A stretch of DNA of 64,000 nt from the NCBI GenBank assembly GCA_905221605.1, contig CAJNDS010000646.1, positions 605,397 to 669,396 of the forward strand. Direction: 5' to 3'. The position numbers and the translations under genes were made by a program. The DNA comes from Symbiodinium natans. Taxonomy: Eukaryota > Sar > Dinophyceae > Suessiales > Symbiodiniaceae. The notes beneath the pieces are model-generated. The model worked only from the letters and a program-made list of their open reading frames with translations. It had not been told where the DNA came from and made no database searches. Positions 33,424 to 43,939 of this stretch are shown piece after piece; the stretch's first letter is position 1, and every line of letters starts with the position of its first letter.

Positions 33424-36400
33424 GTGGCTCTGGAGGAGCTCGCCACTCACCACAATGCCACAGAAGCTGTACATCGCCGATTGACTTCTTGCCTTGCAGA
33501 TCGACAAGATAATCCCCTGTTCCATTCCCTTGCAATGGTTCTTCCATGGCCAAAACGATCTGTGTCAACGTTGGCATGGGCTTATCAAGTCCAAGTAAAT
33601 ACACTCGCCGTGGAGACTTGCGCTGGGATGTCGGTTTTGGAGTCACAGGCCATTTTGGATCAGACATCCCTAGCTGAGCTCGGGCAAACGGTACAAGTCA
33701 TGAGCGACTCCGAAATGCCCCCCGAGGAAGAAGGCCAGACTGCATTTGCCTGGTCCCATGTTTCAGACAGTGTTGGACTCAAACGCACAGGCACAGGATC
33801 AGGCCAATCCCAAGAATTGGTGGATGCTCTCTCGTCGATGCTGCGCCCGCTGAGGCCCGGTTCTTATGAACGGGCTGCAAAAGTTGCAATGACATGCATG
33901 GTAGCAAGATGCAGAAGTTGTTCAAGTATCCTGTGAAAAGCGTAGGCAGAAGGTCTTGATCGCACCAGATCTTGACCTGGAAGCCATGTACAACTGCTCT
34001 TCAGCACGAAGTGTTCCGATCATCTTGTTATCGATGCATACTTATGTGAAGCGCCATAGAGCAAGATCGATTCCAGATAAAAAGGGAAGATGGTGTGTTT
34101 TGGCAGGCAGCCAACAGCAAGTGTGTTGGCAGGGGTAGCCCTGACCGAAACTGACTCTACCTGTGGGTCCATGTGCTGGTTGCTTCTCATTGACGCCCAC
34201 AAGACACATTGCCGAAACTTCATTCGTGGCCAGCACTCATCTCAAGATGGGTTACTGGGAAGTTGACTTCCGTTCCACTACGATGGTTTTCATTCTCCTG
34301 AAGGCTTTCGCATTCATTGCAGTTTCATCCAAATGCCGGTGCCTCATTCTCACGGCTTGCAAACCTCAGGGTATCTCAGGGCCCAAATCCGAACTGCACT
34401 GAGGTGCCAGTGAATCGGCAGGGTGAGGGCTTGCACAAGCAAGAGCTATGTTTTATTCGAGTTGTGGAGGCAATGTGGTAGCGCCCTAAGTTGCAATGCA
34501 GCCGCAGGCTGCAGCTAGCCATAGCGAGCCCCTTGGCCTTTGCAGGCTCCGCCGCCGCCACCCGAGCAGCACAAGCCGTACTCTGTTCGAATCGGTGGTG
34601 GCTTTTACATTCCTGAAGTCCACCGCCGCAATCTTACATTGCTGCGTGCTGTGTGCAAATCGCAGGAAGTCGCTTGCTGTTTCGTAGACCACTAAAAGAA
34701 CGCGTGCCGCGACATACACCACAGCGTTCATTGTCCATGTCCCCGACATTCTCCGACCTTGGCACTTTAACTGGCCGACGGTCTGCACATAAATGTGCAG
34801 TACCTGGGGGAAAAGCATTACATGTATGGCAATGTGTGGCACGCCGCGCCTGTTGCGCGACTAGTAAAGGCCGGTTGGCCTGCATGCAGGCTCCGTCAGA
34901 ACATGCTATCTGCGTAAGATGAACGAACAAATCTATCGCCGAACCGCAGGCCAACCCCGTTCATGCCCGGGTTGCCTTCGAGTTGGCGGGTTCGGGTTGC
35001 GAGCCATTGATCGAACGGAAGCTCTATCACCATCTCGCAACACTCAATGCTCACATGCTGCGCTTCTGAGGCTCCGCAGTCCAGGCTGCCAAGGTGCACA
35101 TGGGCTGGTCTGGTTTGCGAGCTGTTGGTTCACAACACCTAGCGTGACATCCACACGTCACACACTGTCGTAGACATACTTAAAGCACGAGCGCTTCACA
35201 AGCTGTTGCATTTGACGACGAGCGTCTAGCAGGAGGCCGGCCAGAGGGTCAAGGAGCGATCCATGCCACAGCCCAGCACACAGAGTTTCGGAGACTTCAA
35301 AGTTACGTCCATGGGCTCATCGAAGGGCTGCATAGACTGCCGAAAGATAGGGCAGCAAGCTGTGCACTTTGCAGCGAGGCGAGGGCGGTCCAAGAGTATG
35401 TCTGATCCGTCGGCCAAGCTTGGTGTCAGACCCGCAGGCCATGGGCACCAAGCATTTCTTTGCCAGGCCTCCTGCTCCGGAAGATAGCGGCGCGCGCTCA
35501 AGCAATGGAGGCAACAGCGGTGGCAACAGCCATATGCCTAAGCACAGATGAGGGGTGACGGGGTGGCCGGGTATCAAGAATCTGAGGTGCCACTCCAGGA
35601 CCAGTCTTGTTGGGTCGACCTGCCAGCCCTGAGAAAAAACGCGTCGAGACTGAAGAGGCCGAGGCTGACGCACCTCGGATGCAAAAGCATGGCGTCGCCA
35701 GGCCACGCAAGCAAGTGACTAAGTCGACTAAGTGACAGTGAGGTTTCGACACGTTTTCGACAGATTCCTGTCACCAGGCTGAAGTTTTGGACTACATGGG
35801 TGCCTCAGAGGACAAGAAGATTCCCAGCGGCTTTGCTTCAGTCTTAGAATCTCACCTCCAGTGATCTGCTGTGATGGCGAGTTGGCACATCCGCAGGACT
35901 GCGAAAGCGCAAGTAAGCAAGCTACGTTAGTTAAGCACAGCATATTTATGCATTTTAAGTTCCGTTTAGTTTAAGTTTGCCAACGAGTTCGGCATTCCCG
36001 TTTCTTGACTCACCTCAAGCAAAGACGATGAACAACAAAGGTCCAAGCCCAACGAAGCCATTAATAGCTAGCATTTTGTTTCAAAAAGCTGACAGAACAT
36101 TTTGGTTCAACCAGCTGTCCCAGCGGTTGACCGACAGACCGGCCACAGTACTTTGGCTGACAATGTTGGATCGGCGAACCTCGTAAAAGTCAAGCGGACG
36201 ATCACGCGCGGGTTTGCCTGGAAGCGCGTCGTATGCCATCATAAATCCGTGCCAGCAAGAGATCTACACGCAGCCAACACGGCAAAACAAGCTTTCTCCA
36301 GGCGGCGGTATTGGCTTCTCGTAAATGATTGTGGTGTGGATTGGTGTGGCATGCACTCTGGAAGTGAAGAACCTGCCAGTCGACCTGAGATGGGCATGAC

Positions 36401-38756
36401 TGAAACATTTGTGATTGTGCAGCCCAGTCAACGTACTCGTGCGCGGGGTATTCTGATTTATCCAGTGGAGTAACCCGTCCGCCTGCCAGATGACAAGTTG
36501 TCGGCTGCAGGGTCCGAGTGCTTGCTGTTCTCAAAAAGCGAACTGCATGTCTGAGTTGCACGGCGAACCCAACCCGGCGACTCTTGGGGATGTTCAGTCC
36601 TCAGGCCAATGGCAACTTTCGGTTGTTGTTCTGGGTAAGCTGGAGTTGCTGCCTGCGTGTGCTTGAAGATGCGAGGTCGAAGGGGCAGGGTTCCGCTTTG
36701 GGACCTACACGCGGGGTGAGCAACGATCTCACATTGGTGATCGCCGCCAGTGTGGCCAGCTTACCTGCATGTCCATATACCTGACATGTCCCCTAAATTC
36801 CAAAATTACTGCAAGCAAGGTGCCGGCAAGACACGTTGCGAAGATTATGTTGGGCCTGCTCCATGGGGCGATGGAGCATTCCGAGCGCACACCCCAGTTT
36901 ACATTCGCCAGCTCCCCAAGTGCATCTGAAGCACTCGCCAGATCAGGTGCTGTCGAGCGAGCGTCGCCACAGTTTCCGCAGACTGAGCACAGGCAAGATC
37001 TCTTGAGCCACGGCAACGCGGCAACACAGTGCCATGCAGTCTCGCTCACGTGTCAGGCTCAACGTCCGAAGATCTGGAGGCGGCCTTCAATGCTCCGAAG
37101 CCGAGCTCGCGGAAGCCCAGCAAGGAAGCTGGGAAAGGCACTTCTCTTGCTTTTTTTGCATTCTGCAGATCAATTTCGGACCAATTTCGGACCAATCATT
37201 GCGCATCATTGCGCAGCGTGTGCATGCAAGCACAGTGTCAGCGAGCCCTAAACCCGAGAAATGTTGTAGGCTTTGTGATCGTTGCCTTTGCTCGTTTATC
37301 TTCAACCTCGATATCCTCTACCTTTGAAGAGGGAACTTGTATTTTCTCTATTCCGCTATGCTTAACTTTTTTACGCGGAACCTCCATGTCCCTTGCCTAG
37401 ATACAAGTATTCACCATTCAGGGTTTGTGAAAGCAAAAAAGGGTCAGAAAGCACCAAAATGTTGCCATTTGGGTGGGTTTTGAGACCGCCAAACTACGCA
37501 ACATGCCTACGTTTCGGCCTAGATTGAAGGCACAAAATGGTCAAGCAGAAATTAGTTGGGGTTGTATAAAAACCCCGCGCAGTCGATGTATGAAAGGACT
37601 TGCCCGAAGCGGTTGGGGCAGTGCTTCTGCACGTAAAACGATAATCAAGAAAATAGAACGATAACTGTATAATATCGCAGCAGGCAGGCGATATTCCAGT
37701 ACTAAGCTTGTACTAGAAATCCATGAAAACCCAGCCGGCTCACGGGAACGTCGCTTCCAGTACGAAGCAACGAAAAGCTAGCCGCCTCACGGGAACGACG
37801 CAAACCCGGACCAAACCCTGTAAAACGATAATCAAGAAAATGAAACGATAACCCTGGGACGGATGAATAGATTCAACTCGGGGTTTTTATACAACCCCAA
37901 TTGGCTTTTTTTGGGGGTTTGGGAACGCCCAGGGGTTCGTCAAGGTGCAGTTCTTCTTGTCACCTAGAGTTCACAGGAAACCTTGGAATGGAAGCAGGGC
38001 TTTCGGATGGAACGCCATTGCCGCCATTTACACAGAGACCTTTGAGGTACATAGAGGTCGACTCGCCTCCCTGCTCTCAACATGCTCTGTTCCCATCTCT
38101 TTGTAACAGCCGTTTCTCAACATAGCATTTGAAGCCTGCTTCTTCTCAGCACAATCCTTGAGGCTATTGTTGCTGTTCCTGCTCCTCAACACCCTTGAAG
38201 CCATGTTGCCGAACACCACCCTTGAATCGATGTGCTCAACCAAAGCCGTGGAGCATCAAAACGCCCGGGAAACCACAACCGACACAAACCTTGAAGCCTT
38301 GTTTCTCCACGCCCTTGACACCTTGCTTTCCGCCCTTGAAAGTTCTGCCCGAACTCTTGCTGTCCACTTGCAGTACCCCAGACCCCCAAGTTGTAGGTTG
38401 TTTCGCATTCTCACTTGAGTCGAAACCCACAAAACCCGTCAAACTGCACCCGCCTTGTTTTTGGTGACCTCTTTTTTTTTTTGACAGGAAGACCAGCTCC
38501 GGAAGCTCCGGCGGCGGAGGCAGAATGATGCAGAATGCACAAAAAACAACAGTTGGAGAGCGAGAGCGCTCTCTCCACGCTGTTTTTGTGTTTTTTGTGT
38601 GAGTCATTCCGATGGCTGCGCCGTTGACGACACTTGGCAAAGCTTCGTGAGGCCTTGGGGGCGCTGCTGCAAGCACTAGGTCAAGAATGTGGCGAGACCG
38701 CTGCCGTTGCCCAAGATCCGTCGAAGCCAGCTCCGACCGTCCCTAGTATGTCCTGA
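33424..38756 (+). CDS. unrecognised multi-exon gene (composite model)
   Basis: Coding-like plus-strand segments occur near 33,660-33,900, 33,950-34,040, 35,370-35,550, 35,602-35,733, 36,110-36,260, 36,548-36,640, 36,900-37,010, 37,050-37,140 and 38,643-38,756. They are rich in Ser, Pro, Glu and Ala, and most follow an AG. The chain is uncertain: it may be more than one gene and several segments may be false. No enzyme motif is visible; the sequence resembles disordered linkers. The final exon ends in a stop followed by T-rich 3-prime sequence. Function not assignable. Confidence 0.35.
33650..33903 (+). CDS. candidate exon, acidic and serine-rich
   Basis: The frame includes VMSDSEMPPEEEGQTAFAWS and QELVDALSSMLRPLRPGSYE, ending near a GTAGCA after ATGCATG. 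No known domain. Confidence 0.4.
33950..34040 (+). CDS. candidate exon
   Basis: After TAGGCAG the frame reads KVLIAPDLDLEAMYNCSSAR. The right border is undetermined. Confidence 0.35.
35602..35733 (+). CDS. candidate exon, charged
   Basis: The frame from about 35,605 reads LLGRPASPEKKRVETEEAEA and then DAPRMQKHGVARPRKQVTKS to a TGA. It follows GGACCAG. A second frame is also open across part of it, but this one has the more protein-like charged composition. The region upstream, ARSSNGGNSGGN near 35,493, may be another exon of the same protein. Confidence 0.4.
36102..36473 (+). CDS. candidate exon(s)
   Basis: A 123-codon frame whose first half, PAVDRQTGHSTLADNVGSAN then LVKVKRTITRG, looks coding. 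The second half may be intron. No known family. Confidence 0.3.
   Translation: MVQPAVPAVDRQTGHSTLADNVGSANLVKVKRTITRGFAWKRVVCHHKSVPARDLHAANTAKQAFSRRRYWLLVNDCGVDWCGMHSGSEEPASRPEMGMTETFVIVQPSQRTRARGILIYPVE
37050..37140 (+). CDS. candidate exon, Ser/Lys-rich
   Basis: After GTGTCAG the frame reads GSTSEDLEAAFNAPKPSSRK and then PSKEAGKGTSL. Resembles a disordered linker. Confidence 0.4.
37556..37900. mobile_element. 345-bp inverted-repeat (MITE-like) element
   Basis: Exact 22-bp inverted repeats at the ends: 37,556-37,577 (TTGGGGTTGTATAAAAACCC plus CG) and its reverse complement at 37,879-37,900. Inside is an exact 22-bp direct repeat at 37,633-37,654 and 37,820-37,841 that starts GTAAAACGATAATCAAG, and a second pair around CTCACGGGAACG at about 37,740 and 37,787. 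There is no coding capacity. Flanks show no clear target-site duplication. It lies within a presumed intron of the 33-38 kb gene. Confidence 0.85.
37981..38345. repeat. degenerate CCTTGAAGCC-type repeats
   Basis: CCTTGA recurs at irregular spacing (about 38,156, 38,193, 38,220, 38,290, 38,312, 38,335). The plus frame gives Leu-Glu-rich protein-like sequence such as TLEAMLPNTTLESM, which is probably an effect of the repeat. Confidence 0.5.
38643..38756 (+). CDS. terminal exon of the 33-38 kb gene
   Basis: After GCAAAG at 38,637-38,642 the frame reads LREALGALLQALGQECGETA and then AVAQDPSKPAPTVPSMS before TGA at 38,754-38,756. An in-frame stop upstream shows that an acceptor is required. Downstream sequence is T-rich and lacks frames, as expected for a 3-prime UTR. 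Confidence 0.5.
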   Translation, partial: LREALGALLQALGQECGETAAVAQDPSKPAPTVPSMS

Positions 38757-39110
38757 CTATGCCCCTGCTTTAGGAAATGTTTCCAAGGGGGGCTTTGTAA
38801 CATGTTAGCTTGTGTGTCTTGCCCACACAAAGACCTACACATACATCCCTTAGTTCTCTGTCTCTTTCATGTCGTGTTTATTAAATTTATGGTACACGGA
38901 TTGTGGGGTAGGTTTGCATGTTTTTTTCCAGATGCACGGCGAGAGACCTGGAAATGTTACCGGTAACTTTTCGGGGTTCGCCCCCCTTTAAGGCAAGGGG
39001 CCATTCCTGACTCATGCTGCCTTTAATTGCCTTGGGCAATCAATGTGCGACATCCCCCTGCTTCACTAACGCAGGTGACTTGATCCACCGTGACACAGTC
39101 TAAACAGTGG
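38757..39110. other. intergenic or 3-prime UTR
   Basis: No frames of note; a TTATTAAATTTATGG stretch near 38,880. Confidence 0.5.
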
Positions 39111-39111
39111 C

Positions 39112-39363
39112 ATGCCCGAAGCAGGAAAAGCATCTGCCCGCATTGTCGTCTACTTTAGGGCCGCTCGGTGCTCTACCGGCCGTCTTTCTGCGAAGAAGCA
39201 AGACAAAGAACTAGAAGCGCACACGGCCAGGTGCAACAAGGGCAGGAGGGAGCGAGAAGGGGGCTTGGATGCCAGCCAAGGTACAACACGAACAGCAGAG
39301 GCCAAACACGAGCCACTAGCAGATTTGCCCGTGTCCGGCCCCTTCCCTGCGCCCTACGTTTAG
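39112..39363 (+). CDS. unrecognised small frame
   Basis: 83 codons with a charged middle, LSAKKQDKELEAHTARCNKG, ending at TAG. It could be an exon or a chance frame. No motif. Confidence 0.25.
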   Translation: MPEAGKASARIVVYFRAARCSTGRLSAKKQDKELEAHTARCNKGRREREGGLDASQGTTRTAEAKHEPLADLPVSGPFPAPYV

Positions 39364-39369
39364 GATAAG

Positions 39370-41240
39370 ATTGAATTGAGCAGCTCAGCACATGCTTAGA
39401 CCACACGACGTAATCAGGACGTACGTAACTTTGCTACATTGTCGAGCCATCATAGGCCAAAAACCCAGAAAAACCGAACGCAAACCAACAAGAACAACAA
39501 ACACTTTTTTGACTAGCGACATCCTGCCCGGGCAGCGCAAACGACGGTGGTACTGACCATTTCGGCTCATTAGGGCAAGCCATCTCATCGGACAGTTGAC
39601 CATGTTTGCACTCCGATCAATACTTGTATCTGTTGGTTGAGAATTCAGAGTTTCCTGGGAGTGCGCTTCAAGGGAAAGTGGGCTGCTAATCCTTTGATGG
39701 TAGTTTTTGTGTTTTCGCGCTTGCTTTTGTGGACCCCAGCTTGTCTTTCAGTCAGCAGAGTTTCCGCAAGCAGGAGACCATAAGAGCACGAAAAAGGTAC
39801 GGTAGGGCTTTGGCTTTAAACTGCAAGACTCGGTCTTGCACTAGCCGCGCAGCCAACATGTACTCTTGACAAACCAAACGAGCAGCTAGCTGGCTACCCG
39901 CGCTCGGATCGTAAGCAGACGACCCAAAAGACATGCAGTGATCGGTGGGAGCGGTGCGGGTGGGGGTGAGAGGGCCGGAGAGGTCCGGATACATAGATAC
40001 GCACAAGCATCTCCATGAGTCATCAAAATCAGCATGTTTTTTGGTTTGCCTTGTCGAAGCCAGAGCCGAAGCATGGGCGCGCTGGCTACGCCTTCTTGTC
40101 CTAGGTCATGAAGCCCGATATCCACAAGACCGAATGCGTTGTGGGAGGTCCCTGTCGGTGAAACACTCAAGGAAACATGACTGTCAGCTGGAGTCAGCGT
40201 CTGAGGAAAATGGCGAGTGGAGCTGTTGTACATGTATGCAGACTGCCCCACGGAAAAAACAGTCGTGCGGCACTTGGCAAAGCTGGACCACGTGTAGCTA
40301 GATGGCCAGTGGTATTGCCTGTGTGTGAGTGTGTGCGATTATGTTCGGAGGAGAAGCCGGTGGAAGTGGTGGTGGAGAAGGAGGCGTATTGCTGACAAAC
40401 ATCGCCAAGTTGCGTCGCGTTCAGTGCCATGTTCGTAGAGGCAGTCGTAGCATCACAGGAATTCAGTTACTAGTACAACAAGACGAATATCGTTACACTG
40501 ACAAAGGCTTGATGCCAGGGCGCGCCAGATGTCACACTCCCATTTTCCTCCCCATCCGAGACTTTTGGCTGTAGAGTTGGAAGCCCGCCCAAGCCTGTGA
40601 ACTTACGTGACCGTGCACCCTAAGAGCAAGGTTCCTACAGTACACTGTACAGGACAGCTGCAAGCCCTAAGCCCCACCAGATGAATCACACACGCTTCAA
40701 GGTCGAATTCTGTACAGCGTCATCGCTGTTGGCTGGTGTTTGAAGCATGTTTCTTTGAACTTCAGAATACGTGAACAACGAACGCTGCATGGAGCATTTG
40801 GCATTCCGTGTGAAGCCTTTTGGTTTGTCAGCACGCGCGCCATTCAGTGTGAAACGTTTGGTCCGTCGGCATGCGCAGCATTCGAATCCTAGATAGCAAC
40901 GTTGGTGGCACTTCTGCAGCATCTCTTCGAAACATATCTTTTCCTCGTTCCTCCGAAACACCAACATGTCCAAGCGAGTTCGCATCCAACTTTCGAATAC
41001 ATTTGATGGCGTGAAGTCGGAAGGTCCCCTTCATTGTGGAAGTGGAACGGTCGGAACATCAGATGTCCACGCGTCATGGGTAGGTTGGGTACCGGGTAGG
41101 TCGATGTTGGTAGTAAGAGTCATTCTGCGCCAAGGTCTCGGGGACTCGAAGCATCGACAGGCATGGGCCAGCCTACATGCTGACTGTAGTGGGGGTCTGT
41201 TCACTCACAGGCACACAGACCACGGCACTCTGGTGCGCAT
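39370..41240. other. no well-supported gene
   Basis: Short frames on both strands without splice support. Two 30-base blocks near 40,806-40,880 contain related GTGAAGCCTTTTGGTTTGTC / GTGAAACGTTTGGTCCGTC sequence, and a third relative occurs at 42,838. Confidence 0.4.
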
Positions 41241-41311
41241 ATTGTGGCGCCTTTTCCTGCATCTAAGCTTGCCGCTGAAGGTTTTACCGTCCTGCACTTG
41301 CTTGTCCCCAT

Positions 41312-41384
41312 CCAAGGTGCTCCAGGTCACAGCATTGCAGAGTGCCCACTTCTCCGGCACAAACCTGAGTCGAAATCAGTAGCT
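41312..41384 (+). CDS. candidate exon with half of a zinc knuckle
   Basis: After CATCCAAG the frame (one split Gly codon) reads APGHSIAECPLLRHKPESKS. G-A-P-G-H-x4-C is the second half of a retroviral-type CCHC knuckle (CxxCxxxxHxxxxC); the first two cysteines would be in an upstream exon that I cannot place. Confidence 0.4.
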
Positions 41385-41457
41385 AGGGAGTTCTTTTTTG
41401 TGCATACGTTTCTATATTCCATATTTCTCTGTGGGATCTTGGGGCGTCTTGAGGCTG

Positions 41458-41640
41458 CAGCAACAAATCCGCCAGATGGAGCTTGACAGCAAGAAACCCA
41501 AGCACCAAGACTGTCAGCTTTGCACATGCCTCAGTGGGTCACGTCGTCCAGCAGCTCAGCACTTCTCTGGTACCAATAGGTTCCTTGAAAGAACCGAGTA
41601 TTCTCAAATACGTCCAAAAAGAGAATCAATGATGAACCGA
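41458..41640 (+). CDS. candidate exons with a second partial zinc knuckle
   Basis: One frame reads QQIRQMELDSKKPKHQDCQL ending in a Cys (CxxC). A different frame after GCCTCAG reads GHVVQQLSTSLVPIGSLKEP and then SILKYVQKENQ to a TGA. Joining them would bring CQLC next to GH, like the knuckle at 43,350, but the last Cys is missing and the spacing is not exact. Confidence 0.35.
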
Positions 41641-41756
41641 TGACCGCTTGCTCCGCACCAGGTAATCAAACTCACCAAATCATGTGCCATCCGTGTCCCA
41701 CTTCAGGTCGCATGTAGGCTGTGTTTTCCTTGGGGTCACATGGTTGCTGACTAAGC

Positions 41757-42060
41757 AAATTGTTTAGGGCCTTTAGAGTTTGGAGGGGCTTTCGTGGGTT
41801 TAGGGTGTTAAAGCATTTTTGTTCTTGTCGTTTTTTTTTCGGATTTGTCAGGTTTTTTTGTGGTTTCGGGGTTTTAGGCGGTTTCAGTTTTTTTTTTCTT
41901 TTTCTCTTGGTGTTTTTCGTACGTTTTAGTAGGGGCTCTAGGGACGGGCTTTACGGCCTTTAGGGATTTATGCTTTTGGGGCGCTCAGGGTTCGCAAGAC
42001 TTGTATGGTTTCGACGATCTGTAGGTGCTTTAGGGTTTTCCCGGGGGCATGGCGGGGGTT
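41757..42060. repeat. degenerate telomere-like (TTTAGGG) sequence
   Basis: G/T-rich strand with repeated GTTTAGGG, CTTTAGGG and GGTTTTAGG variants. TTTAGGG is the telomere repeat reported from dinoflagellates, so this may be an old interstitial array; G/T bias alone would also give such matches. Confidence 0.5.
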
Positions 42061-42500
42061 TCAAGCGGAGGTGGTCTTCGGAAGATTGATGCATGGTAGA
42101 TTTCGTGATGGATGATGGATGGACGGATGGATGGCGTCATGGATTTCGTGGCCTTCCTCTTGAAACTAATATATTTAAAGCACGGGGTAGGGTTGGCGGG
42201 ACTCGCCACACCTGCCCAAACATCTCCCTAGCGCGCGTGAGGCGTTTGCATTTTCGCCCGCAAAACGACAGCCCTCTGCGTGTTCCTGGCGTGTCGTGTC
42301 GTTGCCCTGGCGCGTGGGAGGCGTTCGCATTTTCGTCCGCGAACGACAATCTCTGCGAGTTCCCGGCGTTTCGCGAGCGACGTACGAGCATTTGGCGAAC
42401 ATTTTTCAGCGGAGGTGGTTTGCGTGAAGCTTCTTTGTTGTCGTTGACGCATGGATGGGTGTCGTCATGGATGTCGTGATGGTGCATGGATGCCGTCAAG
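42060..42500. repeat. tandem and nested duplications
   Basis: A unit of about 79 bp occurs twice in tandem at 42,229-42,300 and 42,308-42,378 (GGCGTTTGCATTTTCGCCCG versus GGCGTTCGCATTTTCGTCCG). Around it, AGCGGAGGTGG and ATGGATG-rich stretches recur near 42,065-42,130 and 42,409-42,490, suggesting a larger duplicated unit. Confidence 0.7.
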
Positions 42501-43349
42501 GATTTCCTTCAATTGGTGATGTCTGAAGCATGGCTCTACAATGCTTTCGGGACAGCCGTCTCGAGTTTGCTTAGCGCTTTTAAGGCTGGGCAGGGTAGGG
42601 TACTTTCGGTGTCTTTCGGGCTTTTTTCGGTTTTAAGGGCTGACCGGATTTTTGATGGCTTCAGAGGCTTTGTGCATGTCGGGGGTGTTTCGAATTTTTG
42701 CGGACTTTCAATGCCTTTCTGTGCTTTTCACATTTCAATTTTGAGGCTTTAGGAAGGTCTGGGGCTTTTCGGGGAACTTCGAATCGGGCCTTTTCGTTTG
42801 CTGCTTCCACGTCACTGACCTCTTTGCTTTCCGACTGATGCCTTTTGGTTTGTCGATTGGAACCTTGGAACGCGACCGAATGACCAAATGGCTAAGCTTT
42901 GCTAATGCTTTGCTTCTGATCCGGTTGCGGTTGCGTTCGACCATCGATTTTTCGTTGCATACGGCACGGGCCACGTTTTCTGATTCAGCCCGGCACGTTT
43001 TCCCAATGCCCTGGAAAGATTCGCTGCAAGGAGATTCGGTCCGCTTTGCGTTCAGCCTCCGCCCAGGCGGAGATGCGGAGCATTTGGCACCCAATTGCCC
43101 AACACTGCGTCGACCAACCTGCTTCGATGCATGTGCCGGCACCCCAGGAGTGGAAAAGCAGGTTGATGGCAGACGTTTGCATTCCTTTCTTGTTGCAAGC
43201 CTGTGCAGTTTTGTAGCACACTATCACGTGCACAGCTTGCCTGCCAGAGCAAGCTGGTTTTGTGTCCAACTTTGAAGCCTGCGGGCAGCAGTGCGTAGTT
43301 GAGCAAATGGCACGAAGCGTAGGTCTCGACTCTTTTTCGTCCAACTGAG

Positions 43350-43427
43350 GTCCAGACTGATCCTCAGTGTCAGCTCTGCGACCGGGTAGGGCACTTGGCC
43401 AAGCAGTGCCCTATGTCCCCGCCTTAA
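43350..43427 (+). CDS. terminal exon with CCHC zinc knuckle
   Basis: After CAACTGAG the frame reads VQTDPQCQLCDRVGHLAKQC and then PMSPP before TAA at 43,425-43,427. C-Q-L-C-D-R-V-G-H-L-A-K-Q-C is a perfect CxxCxxxxHxxxxC knuckle, the single-stranded nucleic-acid-binding motif of Gag proteins and of many cellular RNA-binding proteins. Whether the rest is a cellular gene or a retroelement Gag is unknown; the partial knuckles at 41.3-41.6 kb may belong to the same gene or be duplicated exons. Confidence 0.6.
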   Translation, partial: VQTDPQCQLCDRVGHLAKQCPMSPP

Positions 43428-43545
43428 TGTGGACGGGTTTACATGCTCCTGTAGCTCAAAAGATTGCTTGACTGGGGTGTTGGTGCATTGAGGCTAGCTG
43501 CGTTGATGCAGAAATCGGTGCAGATCCTACGCGTCTCAGCGTTGC

Positions 43546-43758
43546 ATGAAGACATGGATCTGCATCGCTGCATCATATTCTGCAGGATGGAGCAACTGCC
43601 CGGATTCGAGTCGGCGGCGGATGGCTGATTGCCCCACAGGTGCTTGTATGGCTGGCATGGCTGAAAAAGTGCACGCTAACATCACGGTGGAGGTACCAGG
43701 TTTGGGGGAGCCTGGCCTGAATGAGGCCGTCGCGCCAACCGCGCTCAGGCTACACTGA
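43546..43758 (+). CDS. unrecognised frame
   Basis: 70 codons with Gly/Pro-rich C-terminal sequence EVPGLGEPGLNEAVAPTAL. It may be an exon of the coiled-coil gene that follows; no motif. Confidence 0.25.
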   Translation: MKTWICIAASYSAGWSNCPDSSRRRMADCPTGACMAGMAEKVHANITVEVPGLGEPGLNEAVAPTALRLH

Positions 43759-43939
43759 CATCTTCCACGAAGGAAATCATCACGCCTGCCAGGCAGAAGC
43801 CATCCAGGCACTTGCGGCAGCAAATGCTGCTGGATGTATGACGAAGGCTACTCCCATTGCTTGTTCGGCTTGAGAGTACTGGCCGGGCAGCGGGTTCTTT
43901 CATTGCAAGTCGGCTTACACAAGTCCATGGCCAAAGCAG

